Shown piece after piece: positions 15,563 through 23,984 of a DNA stretch of 28,582 nt. Position numbers and translations under genes: made by a program. This DNA is from AR5 sp035762565 (lineage in GTDB: Bacteria; Methylomirabilota; Methylomirabilia; Rokubacteriales; CSP1-6). The stretch spans positions 1 to 28,582 of the forward strand of contig DASTOJ010000038.1 of the NCBI GenBank assembly GCA_035762565.1, read 5' to 3'. The notes beneath the pieces were generated by a model. That model made no database searches. It had not been told where the DNA came from and worked only from the letters and a program-made list of their open reading frames with translations. The stretch's first letter is position 1. Every line of letters starts with the position of its first letter.

Positions 15563-16290
15563 GTCGGCAGGATCCCCGCGTGGCGGGCGGCCCGCGCCCC
15601 CGTGAGCGCGTCGACCCGGCCGTGGAACAGGAGCAATCCGTCGTCGAGAACGAGGGCCCGATCCGCGAAGGCGTGGCCGGCGTCGGCCGCCGCCAGGCTC
15701 ACGACGACGCCGAGGCGCTCCTCGCGGGTGAGGAGGCGCAACAGCGCCAGCAGGCTGCCGACCCCGTCCCCGCCCAGCAGCCGGTCCGGCTCGCGCACGA
15801 CGAGGAACTGCGAACGCTGCGCCAGCGCGCGGGCGACCAGGAACCGCATCCGGTCGAAGGCCGACAGCGAGGAAATCCGCTCGCCCGTCCGGGCACGAAG
15901 GCCGACCCGCTCGAGCGCGGCCACGGCCAGCTCACGCTCGCGCCGGCGAGGCAGTCGCAGCAGTCCCCCGAGCGTCCGCGGTCCCGTGGCCGGGGCCAGC
16001 GCGTTCCAGAACAGCGAGCGGCGCTCGATCAGCGGGGACGAGGCGTCGACCTCCGCACAGAGAGCGCGGATCCGGCCGACCGTCATGTCCATGAGGGGCA
16101 CCCGGCTCACCCACACCCGCCCCTCGTCGGGCACGCGCCGCCCGCAGATCGTGTCGAGCAGCGCCAGCCGCTCGTCGGGGTTCCCCGACACGATCAGCGT
16201 GAGCTCGCCGGCTTCGAGCGACGCGCACACACGGTGCAGCAGCCACCCCCCACCGGGGCGCGGCACGCCGACTCCGAGCAGCTCGATCAC
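15559..16290 (-). CDS. Degenerate ABC-ATPase paralog (PhnC-like pseudo-ATPase)
   Basis: A 243-residue protein aligned end to end with ABC ATPases of the PhnC/PhnL type, but each catalytic motif is lost. The Walker A position reads SGNPDERLAL (35-44), with no Gly-Lys-Ser/Thr. The signature reads SSLSAFDRMRFLVARAL (140-156) instead of LSGGQ. Walker B reads FLVVREPDRLL (162-172), with Arg for the Asp. The switch region reads VVSLAAADAGHAFAD, lacking His. The frame is open, and the spacing of all motifs is kept, so it looks like a maintained pseudoenzyme. The start is GTG 16290 after a G-rich ribosome site. It is the first gene of its own Pho-box-like promoter group with the HD protein and IMPase. 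It may bind the PhnGHIJK complex or the permease; this is inference. Confidence 0.82.
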   Translation of the reverse strand: MIELLGVGVPRPGGGWLLHRVCASLEAGELTLIVSGNPDERLALLDTICGRRVPDEGRVWVSRVPLMDMTVGRIRALCAEVDASSPLIERRSLFWNALAPATGPRTLGGLLRLPRRRERELAVAALERVGLRARTGERISSLSAFDRMRFLVARALAQRSQFLVVREPDRLLGGDGVGSLLALLRLLTREERLGVVVSLAAADAGHAFADRALVLDDGLLLFHGRVDALTGARAARHAGILPT

Positions 16291-16326
16291 GGGTCCCCCC
16301 GCATGGCCCGTATGATGGCGCGGCCC

Positions 16327-16355
16327 GGGTTACCGCATGATGACGCGAGTGTGAA
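16327..16355 (-). promoter_or_regulatory. Pho-box-like array upstream of the dead-ABC/HD/IMPase group (three 11-bp units)
   Basis: On the minus strand: TTCACAC (16355-16349), GTCATCA (16344-16338) and GTAACCC (16333-16327), each 11 bases apart, ending 36 bases before the GTG at 16290. It lies in the 126-base gap after phnM. It has the same order and near-identical units as the phnC, phoB and phoX arrays. It indicates that this group has its own promoter and is not only a read-through tail of the phn operon. Confidence 0.72.
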
Positions 16356-16416
16356 GTCTACGGTACCCGGCTCCCGGGCGGGACCGCGCAGCGGCCGGCC
16401 GTGCGTGATCAGGCCG

Positions 16417-17556
16417 TCACGCGATCCGGCGCCCTGCGCGCCAGACGCCGCGGATGACGGGCAACCCGTCGACCACGCGCACGCGGACGAGGTCGGCACG
16501 CTTTCCCGGCGCGATCTCGCCGCGGTCGTCGAGGCCGGCGCGTTCGGCCGGCGCCGCGGAGACGGTCGCGATGGCCGCCGCCACCGGCAGGCCGAGGCGC
16601 GTGTGCAGCACGACGGCCGCGTGGAGGAGCGAGCCCGGGACATAGTCGGAGGAGAGGATATCGAGCAGGCCGCTGCCGGCCAGCTCCAGGGCGGACACGT
16701 TGCCCGAGTGCGAGCGCCCGCAGACGACGTTGGGGGCCCCGGCGAGGATGGCGAGTCCGTACGCGCGCGCGGCGTGCGCGGCCTCGAGCGTGGTCGGGAA
16801 CTCCGCAATCGTGACGCCGATCTTGGCGGCCTCCTCCACGTGGGCGATGGTGGCGTCGTCGTGGCTCACCAGCGTGAGCCCGCGCGACTGGCAGCGGCGT
16901 GTGATCTCCGCCCGGTGGCGGGCGGCGTACCGCCCCTGATCGCTCACGCGCGCCTCCATGAGCGCGGTCAGCTGGGCGTCGCTCAGGGCGTACTTCCCCT
17001 GATAGAACTCGCGATACTTCTCGAGACTGACGAACTGCCGCTGACCCGGGGTGTGGTCCATCAGCGACACCAGGCACACGAGCGGGTCGTCGGCGAACGG
17101 TTCGAAATCGGTCACGACCTCGGCCGTCCCGACCTCGCAGCGGATGTGCAGGAAGTGCTCGGCGCGCAGCAGCCCGCGCGCCTGGGTCCGGCGGATGGCG
17201 TCTGCCAGCGGTCGCGGGTCTCGCGGCCGATGACCGGAGTCGATGACATAGCCGATCGCCAGGCTGTCGAACGAGGTCGTGATGCCCGCCGCCGCCAGCT
17301 GGGCGTCGTAGGCGACGACCGCGGCGTCCGCCGGCCACTGCACACCGGGGCGGGGGAAGGCGTGCCGCTCGAGCACGTCGGTGTGCAGCTCGACCAGTCC
17401 CGGGATCAGCCAGTCCCCCTCGCAATCGACGCTGCCTCGCAGGGTGGCCGGCGTGACGTACACCTCGGCGATACGTCCACCCTCCACCCGCACGGCGCCG
17501 GGAAACGTCTGGTCGCGGATGACGACGCGCGCGTTGGCCAGCACCAGCTCGCTCAC
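16417..17556 (-). CDS. phnM: Ribose 1-methylphosphonate 5-triphosphate diphosphatase PhnM
   Basis: A 379-residue amidohydrolase-superfamily enzyme, the normal PhnM length. It removes pyrophosphate from the ribosyl phosphonate triphosphate made by PhnGHIL, giving the substrate of PhnJ. Visible are the metal-binding GLVELHTDVLERH (53-65), later SHDDATIAHVEEA and a CGRSHSGNVSALEL loop, then SSDYVPGSLLHAA and a C-terminal GEIAPGKRADLVRV typical of amidohydrolases. The start is GTG 17556, overlapping the phnL stop as GTGA. It is the last gene of the phnGHIJKLM run; 126 bases without a gene follow. Confidence 0.95.
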   Translation of the reverse strand: MSELVLANARVVIRDQTFPGAVRVEGGRIAEVYVTPATLRGSVDCEGDWLIPGLVELHTDVLERHAFPRPGVQWPADAAVVAYDAQLAAAGITTSFDSLAIGYVIDSGHRPRDPRPLADAIRRTQARGLLRAEHFLHIRCEVGTAEVVTDFEPFADDPLVCLVSLMDHTPGQRQFVSLEKYREFYQGKYALSDAQLTALMEARVSDQGRYAARHRAEITRRCQSRGLTLVSHDDATIAHVEEAAKIGVTIAEFPTTLEAAHAARAYGLAILAGAPNVVCGRSHSGNVSALELAGSGLLDILSSDYVPGSLLHAAVVLHTRLGLPVAAAIATVSAAPAERAGLDDRGEIAPGKRADLVRVRVVDGLPVIRGVWRAGRRIA

Positions 17557-18245
17557 GCCGTGGCTCCGCGCAGGGTCACCAGCCGGGTGCTGACGTCCCC
17601 CCGCACCCCGGCGTCGTGAAACGTGCCGAGCAGCGCGGCGCCCCGGCGGCGAACCTCGACGAGCAGCTCGACGACGCGCGCGCGGCTGTCCCCGTCGAGC
17701 GCGGCCGTCGGCTCGTCCAGGAGCAGGATCGGATGGCCGGCCACGAGGCCACGGGCGACGTTGATCCGCTGCTGCTCACCGCCCGAGAACGTCACCGGCG
17801 ACAGGCCCCACAGCCGCTCGGGGACGCGCAGCCGCTCGAGCAGGGCCGCCGCCGAACGGACGCTGTCCGCCCGCGTGGCGCCGAGCAGCCGTAGCGGCTC
17901 GGCCACCACCTCGAGTGCCGGCACGCGCGGGATCACGCGCAGGAACTGGCTCACGTAGCCGACTGTCCGTCGTCGCACCTCGAGGATGCGCCGCGGCTCG
18001 GCGGCCACCATGTCGACGACGTCCTCGCCGTGACGCACCAGGATCCGGCCGGCCTGCGGCCGGTAGTTGCCGTAGATGCAGCGCAGCAGGGTGCTCTTCC
18101 CGGCGCCGGAGGGATCGGCCAGCGCCACGCACTCGCCCGCCTCGACCCGTACGTGCACGCCCCGCAGCACGGACAGCTCGAGGCCGCCCAGGGTGTGCAG
18201 CGTGAACGTCTTGCGAAGATCCTCGACCGTCAGGGCCGGTGTCAC
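17553..18245 (-). CDS. phnL: C-P lyase subunit PhnL (ABC-type ATPase)
   Basis: A 230-residue protein (226 in E. coli) needed with PhnGHI to attach phosphonate to ribose triphosphate. Walker A is DPSGAGKST (44-52); the first glycine is replaced by Asp, while GAGKST is intact. The signature is FSGGEQQRINVARGL, Walker B ILLLDEPTAALD, and the switch is GTFHD. The PhnL-type N-terminus LRKTFTLHTLGG and CIYGNYRPQAG are recognisable. The start is GTG 18245 with a GTGA overlap to phnK. Confidence 0.95.
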   Translation of the reverse strand: MTPALTVEDLRKTFTLHTLGGLELSVLRGVHVRVEAGECVALADPSGAGKSTLLRCIYGNYRPQAGRILVRHGEDVVDMVAAEPRRILEVRRRTVGYVSQFLRVIPRVPALEVVAEPLRLLGATRADSVRSAAALLERLRVPERLWGLSPVTFSGGEQQRINVARGLVAGHPILLLDEPTAALDGDSRARVVELLVEVRRRGAALLGTFHDAGVRGDVSTRLVTLRGATA

Positions 18246-19024
18246 GGGTGGAGCACCGATGAGACGAGCAGCTGGGTGTAGGGGTGATGGGGATCGTCGA
18301 GCACCTGGTCGGTGAGCCCCGACTCGACGACCTGGCCCCGCCGCATGACGAGCAGCCGGTGCGCGAGAAGGCGCGTCACCGCCAGGTCGTGCGTGACCAC
18401 GATCGCCGCGAGCCCGAGGTCGGCCACCAGCGTGCGCAGCAGGTCGAGCAGGCGGGCCTGCACCGAGACGTCGAGGCCCCCGGTCGGCTCGTCCATGAAG
18501 ACCAGGCGCGGGCGGGTCACCAGGGTCCGCGCGATCTGCAGCCGTTGCTGCATGCCGCCCGAGAACGTCGCGGGCAGATCGTCGATGCGTCCGGCGTCGA
18601 TCTCGACCTCCCCGAGCCACTCGCGGGCCGCCTCGCGGACGGCGCCGTAGTGCCGCACGCCGAGCGCCAGGAGCCGCTCGCCGACGTTGGCGCCGGCCGT
18701 GACCCCCATCCGGAGCCCGTCGCGCGGATTCTGGTGCACGACGCCCCAGTCGGTCCGGGCCAGCCGCCGTCGCTCGGCTTCCGGGAGGCGGAGCACGTCG
18801 ACCACCGCGCCCGCGCGGGTCGTGAACTGGACCGTCCCCGCGGTCGGCACCACGCGGCCGCTCAGGCAGCCGAGCACCGTGGTCTTGCCCGAGCCCGACT
18901 CCCCGACGATGCCCAGCACCTCGCCCGGCCAGAGGTCGAAGCCGACGTCGAGGCAGCCGACGTGGGGGCCGTACCAGTGGGTCAGCCCGCGCACGCCGAG
19001 CAACGGGCGCTCGGGATCGCTCAC
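18242..19024 (-). CDS. phnK: C-P lyase subunit PhnK (ABC-type ATPase)
   Basis: A 260-residue ABC ATPase that binds the PhnGHIJ core at PhnJ. Walker A is GESGSGKTT (41-49), with a DWGVVHQNPRDGLRM Q-loop, FSGGMQQRLQIARTL signature, LVFMDEPTGGLDVS Walker B and VVTHDL switch. The C-terminus DDPHHPYTQLLVSSVL is shared with the oligopeptide-type ATPases from which PhnK derives. The start is GTG 19024, overlapping the phnJ stop as GTGA. Confidence 0.95.
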   Translation of the reverse strand: MSDPERPLLGVRGLTHWYGPHVGCLDVGFDLWPGEVLGIVGESGSGKTTVLGCLSGRVVPTAGTVQFTTRAGAVVDVLRLPEAERRRLARTDWGVVHQNPRDGLRMGVTAGANVGERLLALGVRHYGAVREAAREWLGEVEIDAGRIDDLPATFSGGMQQRLQIARTLVTRPRLVFMDEPTGGLDVSVQARLLDLLRTLVADLGLAAIVVTHDLAVTRLLAHRLLVMRRGQVVESGLTDQVLDDPHHPYTQLLVSSVLHP

Positions 19025-19866
19025 GGCGAGGGCCCGGGGCCCGCCTCCCGCCGGCGGGCGCAGTGGTCGGTGTCGGAGCACACGAACATCCGACCCCCCT
19101 TGTCGTCCACGATGATCTCGTCCAGGAACACGGCCGTGGCGCCGCAGAGCGCGCACGGCCGGTCCCACCGCTCGACGGTGAACCGGTGATCCTCGAAGTC
19201 GAGGCTGCGCACCGGGGTGTGGGGCGGCACCGCGTAGATCCGCTTCTCGCGGCCGGCTCCGAAGAGCAGCAGCGCCGGGCAGCGGTCGAGCTTGGGGTTG
19301 TCGAACTTGGGGATGGGCGACGGCCGCATCAGGTACCGGCCGTTGACCACGACCGGGTAATCGTAGGCGGTCTCCACGTGCCCGTGACGCGTGATGTCCT
19401 CGTAGAGCCGCACCCACATGACGCCGTACTCCTCCAGCGCGTGCATCGTGCGGGTCTCGGTCTCGCGCGGCTCCAGCCAGCGCAGTGGCTCCGGGATCGG
19501 CACCTGGAACACCACGATCTGCCCGAGCGCCAGCGGCGTCTCGGGAATCCGATGGCGGGTCTGGATCAGCGTGGCCTCGACGGTGCGGGTGGTCGTGCGC
19601 ACGCCCGTCGTGCGCGCGAAGAACTGGCGGATGCTGACGGCGTTGGTGGTGTCGTCGGCGCCCTGGTCGATCACCTTGAGGACGTCCGCAGGCCCGATGA
19701 TGCTGGCGGTCACCTGCACGCCGCCCGTCCCCCACCCGTACGACAGCGGCATCTCGCGGCTGCCGAACGGGACCTGGTAGCCGGGAATGGCGATCGCCTT
19801 GAGCAGGGCCCGGCGGATCATCCGCTTGGTCTGCTCGTCGAGGAAGGCGAAGTTGTAGTCGGTCAC
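19021..19866 (-). CDS. phnJ: Carbon-phosphorus lyase PhnJ (radical SAM)
   Basis: The 281 residues equal the E. coli length. This is the radical enzyme that splits the C-P bond of ribose 1-phosphonate 5-phosphate, giving an alkane and cyclic ribose phosphate. The cluster cysteines are C238 and C241 (PCALC) and C263 (FVCSD), and the thiyl-radical cysteine is C269 (TDHC). The glycine matching E. coli Gly32 is G29 in IPGYQVPFG. All expected catalytic residues are present, so the lyase should be active. The start is GTG 19866, overlapping the phnI stop as GTGA; sequence further upstream lies in phnI. Confidence 0.97.
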   Translation of the reverse strand: MTDYNFAFLDEQTKRMIRRALLKAIAIPGYQVPFGSREMPLSYGWGTGGVQVTASIIGPADVLKVIDQGADDTTNAVSIRQFFARTTGVRTTTRTVEATLIQTRHRIPETPLALGQIVVFQVPIPEPLRWLEPRETETRTMHALEEYGVMWVRLYEDITRHGHVETAYDYPVVVNGRYLMRPSPIPKFDNPKLDRCPALLLFGAGREKRIYAVPPHTPVRSLDFEDHRFTVERWDRPCALCGATAVFLDEIIVDDKGGRMFVCSDTDHCARRREAGPGPSP

Positions 19867-20975
19867 TCGGCGTCCCGCGGCCGCGTCCCCGCCTCGGCCC
19901 GCAGCGTGCGCAGCAGCACCAGCTCGGACTGGAAGTCCACGTGGTGCGGGAGCTTGAGGTGCTGCACGAACCCCGAGGCCTCGACGTTGTCGCTGTGGTA
20001 GAGCACGAACTCCTCGTCCTGGGCCGGCGAGCCGGGCGCCTCGTCCAGCTCGCGGCAACGCAGGGCCCGGTCCACCAGCGCCATCGCCATCGCCTTGCGC
20101 TCCGCGTGCCCGAACGCCAGCCCGTAGCCGCGGGTGAACTGCGGCGGCGCGGCCGCCGAGCCGGTGAACTGGTTCACCATCTGGCACTCGGTCACGGTGA
20201 TCTCGGCGATCGTGACCGGAAATCCCAGCTCCTCCGGCACCAGCTCGACCTCCACCTCGCCGACGCGGATCTCGCCCGCGAAGGGATGATTGCGCCCATA
20301 GCCCCGCTGGGTCGAGTAGCCGAGCGCCAGCAGGAACCCCTCGTCGCCCCGGGCCAGGTTCTGGAGCCGCGCGTCCCGCCCGGCCGGAAACGTCAGTGGC
20401 TCGCGCGTGACGTCCGCCACCCGCCGGCCCTCGGCGTCCGGCTCTTCCACCTCGATCAGTCCGTCGTGGCCGAGGAGGTCCGTGACCCTCGGCACCGAGG
20501 GCTCGGTGGCGCCCTCGAGGCCGGCGGAGCCGACGGCCGCCGGGTCGGTCCCCACCGTCACGGCGCCCGGCTCGGCGAGCGCGAAGTCGAGCAGCCGGTG
20601 CGTGTAGTCGAATGTCGCGCCGAGGATCTGGCCGCCGGGCAGATCCTTGAACGCCGCGGAGATCCGCCGGCTGAGCGTCATGGCGCCGGTATCGAGCGGG
20701 AGCGTGACGCCGAAGCGGGGCAGCGTGGTGCGATAGGCGCGCAGGAGGAAGATCGCCTCCGGCAGGTCACCGCGCGCCTGCTTGATGGCGAGGGCGGCCA
20801 GCCGGCGGTCATAGCACGAGCCCTCGATCATCACGCGATCGACGGCCAGCGTGAGCTGGCCCTCGATCTGCTCGAGCGTCAGCTCCGGCACCCCGGGGTC
20901 GCCCCGGCGGTCCTCCGCGAGCAGTCGGTGCGCGTTGGCGATCGCCGCCTCGCCGCCCTTCACCGCGACGTACAT
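19863..20975 (-). CDS. phnI: C-P lyase core subunit PhnI
   Basis: A 370-residue protein, close to the E. coli length. PhnI is the nucleosidase subunit of the PhnGHIJ complex. It begins MYVAVKGGEAAI and contains typical PhnI segments such as QARGDLPEAIFLLRAYRTTLPR, ALGYSTQRGYGRNHPF and, near the end, HSDNVEASGFVQHLKLPHHVDFQ. The start is ATG 20975, two bases after the phnH stop. Confidence 0.96.
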   Translation of the reverse strand: MYVAVKGGEAAIANAHRLLAEDRRGDPGVPELTLEQIEGQLTLAVDRVMIEGSCYDRRLAALAIKQARGDLPEAIFLLRAYRTTLPRFGVTLPLDTGAMTLSRRISAAFKDLPGGQILGATFDYTHRLLDFALAEPGAVTVGTDPAAVGSAGLEGATEPSVPRVTDLLGHDGLIEVEEPDAEGRRVADVTREPLTFPAGRDARLQNLARGDEGFLLALGYSTQRGYGRNHPFAGEIRVGEVEVELVPEELGFPVTIAEITVTECQMVNQFTGSAAAPPQFTRGYGLAFGHAERKAMAMALVDRALRCRELDEAPGSPAQDEEFVLYHSDNVEASGFVQHLKLPHHVDFQSELVLLRTLRAEAGTRPRDAE

Positions 20976-20977
20976 CG

Positions 20978-21559
20978 TCAGCCCTCGATGCGCGTCGTGC
21001 GCGGCAGCGCCGCCGCCCAGTCGCCCGCGCAGAGGATGAGGTCCACGCCGCGCGGAAAGCGTGTGGCGTTGGCCCGGACCCCGTCCCAGAATCCGGCCGG
21101 CGCGCCGACCACGTCCAGCCGTGACTCGCCGGCGATCCCGGGCCCGGTCAAGCGTCGCCCACCGACGTCCGCCAGCCCTTCCACCTGCAGGACGACCGTC
21201 GCCGAGTGGTCCGGCCGCTCGTCGGTGCCCGCATCGAACGCCTCGAGGCGCGGCATGCCGCTCGGGTCGGCGATGAGGGCGAAGCGCGCGAGCCGGCAAT
21301 CGCCGACGACCGGCGAGCCGCAGTGGAAGCGAAGCCACGCGACGGCCTCGGCCGAGGCGGCGGCCGGGTCGAGCCACAGCGGTGTCTCGTAGTCGAGCAG
21401 GGCCAGGCAGACGGCGGCGGCCGCGGCACCGAGCGGGGCCGGCGCTTGCGGTCCGGGCAGCGCCACGACCCGACCCGGGTGGGCCATGGCATCGAGAATG
21501 GCGCGGAAGACCCGCTGGCTGTCGAGAACGGGATTCGAGAAGCCCGACGCGATCGTCAT
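20978..21559 (-). CDS. phnH: C-P lyase core subunit PhnH
   Basis: A 193-residue protein (E. coli 194), a structural subunit of PhnGHIJ. Typical PhnH features are F-S-N-P-V-L-D-S-Q-R-V-F-R near the start, DAMAHPGR (24-31), LLDYETPLWLD (54-64) and the C-terminal FPRGVDLILCAGD. The start is ATG 21559, sharing one base with the phnG stop (TGATG). Confidence 0.96.
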   Translation of the reverse strand: MTIASGFSNPVLDSQRVFRAILDAMAHPGRVVALPGPQAPAPLGAAAAAVCLALLDYETPLWLDPAAASAEAVAWLRFHCGSPVVGDCRLARFALIADPSGMPRLEAFDAGTDERPDHSATVVLQVEGLADVGGRRLTGPGIAGESRLDVVGAPAGFWDGVRANATRFPRGVDLILCAGDWAAALPRTTRIEG

Positions 21560-21975
21560 CAGTCCTCCCCGCGCACCAGGGTGAAGAACTCCACACGCGA
21601 GGAGGCCACCCGCGTGACCGCGGCGCGGCGCCGCTCCGCCTGGGCCCGTGCCAGCGGCTCGACGACCGAGTGGGCCAGCGCCGCCGTCCTCCCCGGGTCC
21701 TGAAGCAACGCGTCGAAGACCGCCGCCAGCTCGGCCTGACGGCGGTCCCGCCCGCCGATCCATGCGTGGCCGGGCGGGCCGTTGTCGAGCTGCACGGTGC
21801 AGCGCGTGGCCGTCATCTCGCCGAGGTTGAAGCGAGTACCGGTACCGCCAGCCCGGCCGCTGACCATCACGAGACCGACCTCGGGACGGCGCAAAACGCG
21901 GTAGGACGGCGGCGCGCCCAGTCCGGCCCAGCACGCCTCCAGCTCGTCGGTCGTGGCGAGCGCGAGCACCGACAT
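21559..21975 (-). CDS. phnG: C-P lyase core subunit PhnG
   Basis: A 138-residue protein (E. coli about 150) of the PhnGHIJ complex. The sequence runs from MSVLALATTDELEACW, through GGTGTRFNLGEMTATRCTVQ and the HAWIGGRDRRQAELAAVFDAL region, to the PhnG end SSRVEFFTLVRGED. The E. coli protein has about 11 residues ahead of WMSVLA, but no in-frame ATG, GTG or TTG exists just upstream here, so ATG 21975 is taken as the start. The ribosome site is weak (GGCGGTGG). Confidence 0.95.
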   Translation of the reverse strand: MSVLALATTDELEACWAGLGAPPSYRVLRRPEVGLVMVSGRAGGTGTRFNLGEMTATRCTVQLDNGPPGHAWIGGRDRRQAELAAVFDALLQDPGRTAALAHSVVEPLARAQAERRRAAVTRVASSRVEFFTLVRGED

Positions 21976-22031
21976 CCACCGCCGCCGCGCCGCCGCGCCG
22001 GCGCGGCCGTCATCGGGCTCCCTCGGTCCGG

Positions 22032-22232
22032 CTAGTCCGGGATCGCCCACAGCGTGCAGCGTGTGAGAAAGCGACCGCAGCGGCGACAGACATAGGTCCG
22101 CTCGATGGCGACCGGCAGCTCGCCCACCGGCTCCTCGTGCCGGAGCGCCATCGGCGTGCGGCAGTCGGGACAGAGCGGGGCCGAAGGGCCCTCCGTCCAG
22201 CGGGCGAACGCGTCGGCGAGTCTCGCCAGCAT
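22032..22232 (-). CDS. Small zinc-ribbon protein between phnD and phnG
   Basis: A 66-residue protein with two CxxC knuckles (C21/C24 in LCPDC, C49/C52 in VCRRC) about 25 residues apart, a typical zinc ribbon, and a further Cys59. I do not recognise a named family. It sits five bases after the phnD stop and 56 bases before phnG, so it is cotranscribed with phosphonate uptake and C-P lyase genes. A structural or regulatory metal-binding role is likely; the partner is unknown. Confidence 0.8.
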   Translation of the reverse strand: MLARLADAFARWTEGPSAPLCPDCRTPMALRHEEPVGELPVAIERTYVCRRCGRFLTRCTLWAIPD

Positions 22233-22237
22233 CGCGA

Positions 22238-23128
22238 TTACTTCTGGGCTTTGAGACGCTTGGCGGTCTCGTTGAGCTCACGGATGACCTGGTACTTGCC
22301 GTCGTCGGCCGGCACGTAGCCGCCGACCCACGCGCCAATTTCCTTGAAGACCTCCGGATGACGGCTTCGCATCGAGACCAGCGACTCCTGAATCGCCGAC
22401 TTGAGGCTCGGGGGCAGATCCTTGCGCACGACGACCGGATCGTTGGGAATGAGCCTCGACACCCAGATCACCCGCAACCCGCCGCGCGTCACCTTGTTTT
22501 CCCGGGTGAGCTGCTGCAGGTCGGGCAGGTTCGTGGAGGCGACCTCGACCTTGCGGTTGGCGACGGCCAGGATCGAGGCCTCGTGCGACCCCGAGAACAT
22601 CACCTTGCCGAAGTGCTTCGCGGGGTCGATGCCCATCTCCAGCATGAAGAAGGCCGAGGGAACCAGATAGCCGGAGGTCGAGTTCGGGTCGTTGAACGCG
22701 AACGTCTTCCCGGCCGTGTCCTCCGGACTGAAGATGTCCGAGTCGCTGTGCACGATAAGGCAGGAACGGTAACCGAGCGACCCGTTGGCGAGCTGCAGCT
22801 GCACGACGGGCTCGACGCTGGCGTAGTTGTTGGTGGTGGCCTCCACGTACGCCTTCGGACCCAGGTGCCCCATCTCCGCCTTCTTGAACTTGAGGGCCTC
22901 GATGGTCCCGCGGTAGTCCGTCGCGGTCACGTGCTTGACGCGGACGCGGAGATCCTTCTCGAGCTGGGCGATGATCGGCCCCCATCGCCGGGTGACCTCG
23001 GCCGCGCTCTCGGTCGACAGCAGGGCGAAGGTGAGCTCCTTGGGCCACGAGGCGTCCTGGGCGGTCGTCCCCCCGGCCACCGCGAGCACCGCCAGCAGCG
23101 CGACCCCGATCAGCTTGAGTGTGCGCAT
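22238..23128 (-). CDS. phnD: Phosphonate-binding periplasmic protein PhnD
   Basis: A 296-residue solute-binding protein for phosphonate import. The signal peptide is about residues 1-23 (MRTLK, hydrophobic core, GGTTAQ). The PhnD fold is shown by LTFALLSTESAAEVTRRWGP, GHLGPKAYVEA, KTFAFNDPNSTSGYLVP and GSHEASILAVANRKVEVAST. It begins at ATG 23128 after a run of G. It lies third in the unusual order phnC-phnE-phnD. The natural ligand is not clear from sequence. Confidence 0.95.
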   Translation of the reverse strand: MRTLKLIGVALLAVLAVAGGTTAQDASWPKELTFALLSTESAAEVTRRWGPIIAQLEKDLRVRVKHVTATDYRGTIEALKFKKAEMGHLGPKAYVEATTNNYASVEPVVQLQLANGSLGYRSCLIVHSDSDIFSPEDTAGKTFAFNDPNSTSGYLVPSAFFMLEMGIDPAKHFGKVMFSGSHEASILAVANRKVEVASTNLPDLQQLTRENKVTRGGLRVIWVSRLIPNDPVVVRKDLPPSLKSAIQESLVSMRSRHPEVFKEIGAWVGGYVPADDGKYQVIRELNETAKRLKAQK

Positions 23129-23159
23129 CGGCCCCCCCGTTCGTGGTTCGTGAACGCTT

Positions 23160-23984
23160 CTAGATCGCGGCCCGCCGGACGCGCGACGACACGACGTCGA
23201 CGCACATCACCATGGCGACGATGAGCAGGATGACCGTGGCCGCCTCCCGGTCATTGAAGGCCCGGATGGTATCCCACAGGTAGAAGCCGATACCGCCGCC
23301 GCCGACCATGCCGATCACCGACGCCGAGCGGATATCGGACTCGAAGCGCAGCAGGATGTAGGAGAGGAAGTTCGGCATCACCTGCGGCACCACCCCGAAC
23401 GCGATCACGTGCGCCCGGGGCGCACCGACCGCGGCCACGCTCTCCATCTGGCCGGGGTCGATCGCCTCGATCGTCTCGCTGAGCAGCTTGCCGAGGACGC
23501 CGCCGGTGTGTAGCCCGAGCGCCAGCATGCCGGCGAACGGGCCCAGCCCGACGGCGGTGACGAACATCAGCGCGAAGACGAACTCGTTGACCGCCCGCAG
23601 GACGTCCATCACGCGCCGGGCCGCCACGTACACGAGCGGGTGTGGTGCGAGGTTGCGGGCGCCGAGCAGGCCCAGGGGGATCGAGATGGCGATCGCCAGC
23701 AGCGTGCCCCACAGCGCGATGCAGACGGTGACGACGCACTGCCAGGCGTATTCGCCGACGTTGGCGAAGGACGGGTGCACGTAGCCCTTCAGGAACACGG
23801 CGATGTTGCCGGCGTCGCGCGCCAGCTCCAACGGCCGCAGCTCGATGACCCGCGCGGCCAGGGCGAACACCACGGCGAGCCCGAGCACGGCGGCGAGGTC
23901 GCGGCGACGGTGGGATTCGAACGGCGGTGCCGCCGGGACCGGCCCGCTTCCCAGTCCGGATAGCGCGCCGGCGGCCAGGCTCAT
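23160..23984 (-). CDS. phnE: Phosphonate ABC transporter permease PhnE
   Basis: A 274-residue membrane protein. The N-terminal about 28 residues are hydrophilic, and about six membrane segments follow (for example VLGLAVVFALAARVI, CVVTVCIALWGTLLAIAISIPLG). The EAA-type coupling loop is ESVAAVGAPRAHVIAFGVVPQVMP, and GMVGGGGIGFYL is typical of PhnE. The start is ATG 23984, overlapping the phnC stop as ATGA. Confidence 0.95.
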   Translation of the reverse strand: MSLAAGALSGLGSGPVPAAPPFESHRRRDLAAVLGLAVVFALAARVIELRPLELARDAGNIAVFLKGYVHPSFANVGEYAWQCVVTVCIALWGTLLAIAISIPLGLLGARNLAPHPLVYVAARRVMDVLRAVNEFVFALMFVTAVGLGPFAGMLALGLHTGGVLGKLLSETIEAIDPGQMESVAAVGAPRAHVIAFGVVPQVMPNFLSYILLRFESDIRSASVIGMVGGGGIGFYLWDTIRAFNDREAATVILLIVAMVMCVDVVSSRVRRAAI

